From positions 4,876,501 through 4,940,500 of the forward strand of contig NC_092323.1 in the NCBI RefSeq assembly GCF_036785885.1: DNA of 64,000 nt, given 5' to 3'. Below the pieces are notes generated by a model. That model ran no database searches. It was not told the origin of the DNA and saw nothing but the letters and a program-made list of their open reading frames with translations. This DNA is from Coffea arabica. Taxonomy: Eukaryota > Streptophyta > Magnoliopsida > Gentianales > Rubiaceae. Numbering within the stretch: the stretch's first letter is position 1; every line of letters begins with the position of its first letter. The translations under genes were made by a program, and so were the position numbers. Below, one piece after another: positions 58,679 to 64,000 of this stretch.

Positions 58679-60925
58679 ATGTCTTCTTACAGTTCGGATA
58701 GTTCTGACGTTACCAGTTCAGCCCATAGGCACAGAGCAGCCAGCCCCATACTCTTAGATAGCAGCTCTTCCGATTCCTTTAGCTCTTCTCCTTCTATTTC
58801 ATTTGGACCGAGACCAGTAGCCTCGCCTAACCTGTCCCCAGTTAGAGTAATGAGCCCAGCTGAGCGACCTGCCCAGCCTATAGTAGGAGCAGCCGAACAG
58901 GCTGCTCCGGATCAGATGGCAGCAGGGACCTCAGGGGCGCTGAGGGGCGACTTTGGAGAGGTCGACACTATTCCCCCAGCCCTGGCTCAAAAAGATGTTG
59001 ACGAGCTGGCGGAAAAATACGAAATTCCGGCCCAGTTCGAGCCCAGGGCCGCCCGTCCAGGGGAGGTCGCCAGCCGACCTCCCCCTGGCTTCGTGGCGAT
59101 CTACAGGGACCAACTGATGGCTGGCCTCCGTCTGCCCATCCCCAACTTCCTCTTCTTCATTCTTACCTTCTGGGGTATTCGCATAACCCAGGTCATCCCC
59201 AACGCTGTTCGCTCTATCATAGGCTTTTTCATCCTCTGCCGAGCACTCGAAATCCCTTTTTCTCTTGACCTATTTCGAGCCTTCTTCCAGATGAAGGTCA
59301 GCGGGAAGGTGCCTGGGTGGTTCTATTTCGCCCGACGAAGTGGAACGAAAACCTCCACCCGCGAGGTGTTTACGGGGGCACCTTCCTCCATCAAGGACTG
59401 GAAGCCTCAGTTCTTCTTTGTGAAGAACCTAGGTTTTCCTCCCCTTACCTGGAGAGCAGAGACTCAAGTCTCAGATCCCATTCCGTCCCCGCTCCCCGTG
59501 TCCGAGCTGAGCCGCCTACTCAGCTCGGACACGAAGCTGGACGTGAAGGAGTTCAGCAATGGCCAGCTTTGGGCGGCGGGGCTGATCCGAGCTAGCTCCT
59601 CGGATCCTTCCTTAGAGGATAGGCCACTCTCGACAGACGAGCTGGACGCCTGTAACTATCCTGCCCCTCCATCATCATCATTATATATATATATATTTTT
59701 TTTTTTTGAACCGCTGACCTCTTGGCCTTCTGTTTGTGCAGTGAAACGGTTTTCCTCACTTCTATCCATTGGCGGTAGCAGCAACTCGGGCGCCGCTACT
59801 CAGACTCCGTCGGCCATCCCAGCCAGCTCGGTGCCTGCTCCCGTACCTCAGCCAGCTCCCGCCCAATCCTCCAAGGCGGTTGAGGCTGGGAAGAAAAAGA
59901 AAAAGAAAACCACTGCTAAGAGAGCCAGGGTGGAAACGCCCTCGTCCCCAGCTCGGGAGGAGAGGCCAACACCCGAGCCCGCCCAAAGCGGCCACTACGG
60001 CGTGAACACCGTCGAAGAGCAAGCCCGCGCTGAAGCTCCTCCAAACCTGTGGCAACGCCAAAGCTCCCTGCTCTTCGACCCCCAGACGCAGCTGACGACG
60101 CACCAACACCCTATGCACTTCTGCCCCCAGTGGAAGCTATCCATAAACGACCGAGCTCAGTTCCCAGACGCAGCTCGGGAGCTTATCCAGGGCGCCATCC
60201 TTCCACGCGACTTCAACCTAGTCAAGACCATGGATTCGTCCGATCTCCTCAATTACTATTACACGGGAGCAGCACAGGTCGGTATTCTCCCATTTCTTTG
60301 CTATAGGTAGGAGGTTACTCTTGTCATGATTTTGACGCCTCCACACTTGTCCTGACAGATGAACGTGGTCGGGCCCGAACTGGCCAAGCGTTACGAGGGC
60401 CTGCTCCCCCTGCTGACTGAAACGAAGGCGGCCAACGAGAAGTTGCTCAGCCAGAACGCAGCAGCTGTGGCCGAAGCTGAAGGCCTGAAGAAGCAGCTCG
60501 CGCAAGTCCACACAAACTTCGAGCTAGAACTGAAGAAAAACGCCGATCTAACCTCACAGCTGAAAGAGGAACAGAAAAAGGCAGCTGGGTTGTCTGCTCA
60601 GGCAGAGGCAGCTAGGGCTGAGGGAAGCCAGGAGGGTGTGCGGACCTTCCTGAGGTCCGAGGAGTTCAGGGGCGACCTGGCCATCCTGAATACCCCCGTT
60701 CTGCAGCACGGGTATTCCCAGGCCCTGCAGGAAGTGCAGGGGCTAGGGCTACCCGGGTTTGACCTGGGAAACTTTCCCAGCTACAATCCCCTAGCTGTGG
60801 AGCAGCTCGACCGCCTGGTGGAGGGCTATATGCACGGGCGGAAGCTGGTCGACCTGGTTGCCGACCCCCTGCTGCCAGTGACCACTCCTGAATCCGAGCA
60901 GGAGGAGGAGGAGGGTGAAAACTAG
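58679..60925 (+). CDS. antisense ORF of the retrotransposon (putative gypsy-type transposon protein), with introns
   Basis: Read on the plus strand, opposite to pol. I propose three exons, 58679-59651, 59742-60277 and 60359-60925, joined in frame to 691 residues. The first intron (90 bp; GCCT|GTAACT to TTGTGCAG) contains an AT/T-tract which, if not removed, adds a run of Tyr, Ile and Phe to the protein. The second (81 bp; CACAG|GTCGGT to CTGACAG) contains a stop. The N-terminus is Ser-rich. The middle (about residues 145-310) resembles the plant 'putative gypsy type transposon' domain (FFILTFWGIRITQVIPNA, GWFYFARRSG, KDWKPQFFFVKNLGFPP). Then come a basic patch (KKKKKKTTAKRAR), a coiled coil (about 520-610) and an acidic C-terminus. 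The role of such proteins is unknown. Confidence 0.72.
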
Positions 60926-61192
60926 AATAGGGCTTAGGGTAGAACCCGAACTATCGGTAGTTCGTTTTGTATGAACTCTGCTCTTCATTGTACAGTTTTT
61001 ATTGAATGAAATGAACAGCCTTCCTTTTGTCTTATACTTAATCGCATTTGCAAAGTTTCTCACAACAAGACATATCAGTTCGGCCTTATGCCGACATAAG
61101 TGAGCTATTCCCTAAGATGAAAACAGCTTATTAGTCAAATACACTAGCATTAATCAAAGTCTTGACCTTGAGACGAACTGTCGTGTGCGAGC
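60926..61192. other. spacer between convergent ORFs
   Basis: 267 bp between the stop of the antisense ORF and the stop of pol. Must contain the 3' end of the antisense transcript; an AATGAA near 61009 could serve as poly(A) signal. Confidence 0.45.
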
Positions 61193-64000
61193 CTAACGAA
61201 AAATCCTCAGGTTGGAATTGTGCCAAGTACGAGGGACCTCTTCCCCGCTGAGGTGAGCTAACCTGCAGTATCCAGCACGGTCTGCTTCTTTCACCACATA
61301 GGGTCCTTCCCAATTTGGACCCAGCTTACCAGTGCCCTGAAGCCGACTTACGCTGTTCTTCCTCAGGACCAGGTCCCCTTGCTTAAAAGCCAGAGGCTTT
61401 ACCCTAGCATTGTAGTGTCGCGCGATCTGTCCCTTATACTTGGCCATGCGTATAGCTGCTTCTTCTCTCCTCCCTTCCAGCAAGTCCAGGTTAAGACGCA
61501 GCTCCTCTTCATTGTCCCGAGCTATGAAGTTCTGAACTCTGTTCGAAGGAACACCTATCTCCGCCGAGATCACCGCCTCCGCTCCATAGGTCAGCACGAA
61601 AGGAGTCTCCTGCGTAGCAGTTCGGGGAGTGGTTCGGTAAGCCCACAATATGGTCGGCAGTTCGTCCAACCACCCAGTTCGGGCGGACTCCATCCGTGTC
61701 TTTAAGCCGTGCAGTATGGTCCTGTTGACGTTTTCGACCTGGCCGTTTGCCTGAGGGTGGCCTACCGAGGTGAAGTGCTGCCGGATTCCGAGCTCCGTGC
61801 ACCAACCTTGAAGAGCAACGTCAGCGAACTGGCGTCCATTGTCCGAGACCAGGACATGGGGTATACCAAATCGGCAAACGATGTTTTTCCAGAGGAACTT
61901 CTGCACCGACCTGCTGCTAATGGTGATAAGGGGCTCGGCCTCCACCCATTTGGTGAAATAGTCTACAGCCACAACCACATGCTCATAGCCCCCTGGAGCT
62001 CGGGGAAATGGACCCAACAGGTCGATTCCCCATTGGAAAAAAGGCCAAGGGCTCTGAAGAGGGATCATCTCCTGAGTCGGGGCGTGATGGATCGGCGCAT
62101 GCAGCTGGCAGGACTTGCACCGAGTTACCAGCTCAGTCGAATCCAAGAATATGGTCGGCCAGTAGTAACCAGACAGCATTCCTTTCTTGGCCAAAACCCT
62201 CGGGCCGACGTGGTTTCCGCAGATGCCCTCGTGCAACTCACGCAGGATGTAGTTTCCCTCCTCCGGAGTAATGCACCTCAGCCACGGGCGTAGGTAGGAT
62301 TTCTTGTAAAGCACCCCATTTGAGAGCTCGTATCCCCGCGACCTGAGGAGGACCCTTCGCGCCTCCACCCGGTCTTGAGGGAGCTCTCCATTAGCTAAAT
62401 ACCGTATAATGGGATCCATCCATGAGCTCACTACTTGAATAACAGACAAGTCCACCTGGTCATACGCCCGATTTCTGACGACTTCCACCAAGACTTCTTT
62501 GTTCAGCGTGCCGACCGAGGTGGAAGCTAGCTTGGACAGAGCATCCGCCCTCTTATTTTGGCTCCGAGGGACCTGCTTGAGCGCGAATACTTTGAACTGG
62601 GCCCTTAGCTCATGCACTTTGGCGACGTACCTTCTTAGGGGCTCCTCCTTAACTTCGTAGCTTCCCCCTACCTGGTTGACTATCAGCTGTGAGTCGCTGT
62701 AGACTTCTATTGACTCGGCCCCCAACTTCCGAGCTATCACCATCCCTGCGACCAGGGCCTCATATTCGGACTCGTTGTTAGAGGCCCTGAAATCAAACCT
62801 CAGGGCGTAGGCCAACTCATCCCCCAGAGGGCTAGTCAGGAGGAGCCCGGCTCCGCATCCTTCCTTGCTTGACGATCCATCTACGAACAGGGTCCAGACT
62901 GGAATGATCTGATCAACTTCGCCAGTGGCCTGTTCGATCTCGACAGCCTCTTCGGCGTGTTCAGCCTCCGCTGCGTCTCCGATCTGTCCGGCCTGAGCTC
63001 CCTTTGTGGCCTGCCCGACCTTGACATGCCCCTCCGCCTGCTCGGCCTTGAAAGCCTTGGCGGCTCGCTCGACCTGGGCAGCTTTTTCGGCCTGCCTGGC
63101 CTCTGCCGTGCCTTGGGTCGTCCGGGATCGGGTCGTCTGCGCGGCCTCGACAGCTTCTCCGACCTGCTGGGCCTCGGCTGTGTCTCTGGTCCGCTTGGCC
63201 TGCGGCTCCGATTGTCCGAAGGAGACCCCTTCGGCTATAAAATCTGCCAATGCTTGGGCCTTAATGGCCGTGCGAGATTGGTAGCTGAGGTCGTATCCGG
63301 ACAGCTCCACGGCCCACCTCACCATTCTACCTGAGGCGTCAGGCCTTGAAAGAATTTGCTTGAGTGGCTGGTCGGTCATAACCACCACTGGGTGAGCTTG
63401 GAAATATGACCTGAGCTTCCGAGCCGCGTGAACTAACGCCAAGACATATCGCTCAATCGAGGTGTACCTTGTCTCCGCGCCCTGTAGAGCTCGGCTGACA
63501 TAGTATACAGGCTTCTGGACTTTTCCTTCGTCCCGAACTAGTACCGCACTGATCGCCTCCTCCCCTACTGCTAGATAGATAAATAAGGTTTCTCCATGCG
63601 CAGGAGAGGTCAAGGACGGCAATCGTGCGATGTGGGCTTTCAGCTCGTCAAACGCTTGCTGACACTCGGGGGTCCACTCGAACTGAGGGCCTCTTCGCAG
63701 GGCCCTGAAGAAAGGAAAACCCCGAACTGCAGATTTCGACAAGAACCTGTTCAATGCCGCCATCCTGCCAGCCAGCCTTTGAACCTCTTTTATGCTTCGG
63801 GGAGGAGCCATGTCCATGATGGCTTTTACCTTGTCGGGGTTAGCCCTTACTCCGTCTTTTGATATCATGTATCCAAGGAACTTGCCCGACCCGACCCCGA
63901 AGGTGCACTTCTTGGGATTTAGCCGCATCCGCGAGCTCCGTAGGACGTCAAAGATCTCCCTGAGGTCGTCGACGAACTGCTCCTGAGTTCGGCTTTTCAC
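61193..64000 (-). CDS. pol polyprotein of the retrotransposon (RT end, RNase H, second RNase H, integrase), partial
   Basis: 935 residues with no stop, entering from the right edge; the first visible codon is GTG and not a true start. Order: end of reverse transcriptase (NPKKCTFGV, GYMISKDGV, up to about residue 100), RT-linked RNase H (about 105-258, ending in ALADFIAE), an Ala/Glu/Gln-rich linker (about 260-363), and a second RNase H of the type with LFVDGS (Asp374), EYEAL (Glu413), YSDSQ (Asp436) and RADALS (Asp486). Integrase follows with zinc ligands His590, His597, Cys628, Cys631 and catalytic Asp660, Asp720 and Glu756. All key residues are present. The double RNase H is characteristic of Tat-lineage gypsy elements. 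The C-terminal end (KQGDLVLR.., WEGPYVV..) is the usual integrase tail. Confidence 0.93.
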   Translation of the reverse strand: MKSRTQEQFVDDLREIFDVLRSSRMRLNPKKCTFGVGSGKFLGYMISKDGVRANPDKVKAIMDMAPPRSIKEVQRLAGRMAALNRFLSKSAVRGFPFFRALRRGPQFEWTPECQQAFDELKAHIARLPSLTSPAHGETLFIYLAVGEEAISAVLVRDEGKVQKPVYYVSRALQGAETRYTSIERYVLALVHAARKLRSYFQAHPVVVMTDQPLKQILSRPDASGRMVRWAVELSGYDLSYQSRTAIKAQALADFIAEGVSFGQSEPQAKRTRDTAEAQQVGEAVEAAQTTRSRTTQGTAEARQAEKAAQVERAAKAFKAEQAEGHVKVGQATKGAQAGQIGDAAEAEHAEEAVEIEQATGEVDQIIPVWTLFVDGSSSKEGCGAGLLLTSPLGDELAYALRFDFRASNNESEYEALVAGMVIARKLGAESIEVYSDSQLIVNQVGGSYEVKEEPLRRYVAKVHELRAQFKVFALKQVPRSQNKRADALSKLASTSVGTLNKEVLVEVVRNRAYDQVDLSVIQVVSSWMDPIIRYLANGELPQDRVEARRVLLRSRGYELSNGVLYKKSYLRPWLRCITPEEGNYILRELHEGICGNHVGPRVLAKKGMLSGYYWPTIFLDSTELVTRCKSCQLHAPIHHAPTQEMIPLQSPWPFFQWGIDLLGPFPRAPGGYEHVVVAVDYFTKWVEAEPLITISSRSVQKFLWKNIVCRFGIPHVLVSDNGRQFADVALQGWCTELGIRQHFTSVGHPQANGQVENVNRTILHGLKTRMESARTGWLDELPTILWAYRTTPRTATQETPFVLTYGAEAVISAEIGVPSNRVQNFIARDNEEELRLNLDLLEGRREEAAIRMAKYKGQIARHYNARVKPLAFKQGDLVLRKNSVSRLQGTGKLGPNWEGPYVVKEADRAGYCRLAHLSGEEVPRTWHNSNLRIFR

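Larger units (their letters stand above)
57849..64000 (-). mobile_element. Ty3/gypsy LTR retrotransposon, Tat lineage with antisense ORF (partial, 3' part)
   Basis: The element lies on the minus strand and leaves the window at the right. From its 3' end: LTR (57849-58250), polypurine tract, antisense ORF on the plus strand (58679-60925), and pol (61193 to beyond 64000). Two RNase H domains in pol plus an antisense ORF between pol and the 3' LTR are traits described for the plant Tat lineage (Retand/Grande/RIRE2-like elements). Gag, protease, most of RT, the primer-binding site and the 5' LTR are outside the window. All coding parts visible are open, suggesting a young copy. Confidence 0.87.

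Noticed and set aside
59652-59741. Reading the Tyr/Ile/Phe-rich run as part of the antisense protein
   Set aside because: The segment has GT..AG borders, a T-tract before the acceptor and AT-repeat DNA unlike the flanking GC-rich coding sequence, so an intron is more likely.

Overview
The window looks like nuclear chromosomal DNA of a eudicot plant. It has AT-rich intergenic DNA packed with small DNA transposons, spliceosomal introns with GT..AG borders, TATAAATA-type promoters, and plant-specific gene families (GATL, LysM receptor-like kinase, CML, plant-type mitochondrial calcium uniporter). No bacterial, organellar or viral gene cluster is visible. The species cannot be fixed from sequence reading alone.

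Layout. 1-5.6 kb: the possible tail of an upstream gene, then unassigned DNA and a small MITE. 5.6-7.5 kb: a two-exon MCU calcium uniporter gene (+). 8.5-14.1 kb: repeats without a recognisable gene. 14.2-15.1 kb: an intronless ELO-family gene (-) whose catalytic motifs are replaced. 15.9-25.5 kb: a transposon-rich block with a hAT element (8-bp target duplication), two MULE-type foldback elements (9- and 11-bp duplications), a 3.1-kb PIF/Harbinger element carrying a broken transposase, and nested or truncated elements. 26.2-27.0 kb: a tail-anchored RING ubiquitin ligase (+). 30.3-33.4 kb: Stowaway, and Tourist nested in hAT. 35.2-36.3 kb: a GATL glycosyltransferase (+). 39.0-39.7 kb: a second hAT element with a perfect 8-bp duplication. 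40.0-43.3 kb: a 12-exon PQ-loop (YPQ/cystinosin-like) transporter (-) carrying a Stowaway MITE in intron 3. Just upstream of it lie a near-perfect 120-bp-arm palindrome with Pol III-like boxes and an intact-looking SINE. 45.9-48.4 kb: an 8-exon NAD(P)-binding Rossmann-fold gene (-). 50.2-50.8 kb: a calmodulin-like gene (+). 54.4-56.3 kb: an intronless LysM receptor-like pseudokinase (+).

57.8-64.0 kb holds the 3' part of a Ty3/gypsy Tat-lineage LTR retrotransposon in minus orientation: LTR, polypurine tract and an open pol (RT end, RNase H, second RNase H, integrase). Between pol and the LTR is an antisense ORF on the plus strand with its own TATA box and two apparent introns. I regard this antisense gene and the 277-bp palindrome as the two most unusual things in the window.

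The host genes are unrelated single genes with no operon-like logic. Three of them (MCU, CML, LysM receptor) belong to families linked to calcium handling or immune signalling, but nothing indicates that this is more than chance. Exon borders given for multi-exon genes were derived by hand from reading-frame continuity, GT..AG borders and family similarity.
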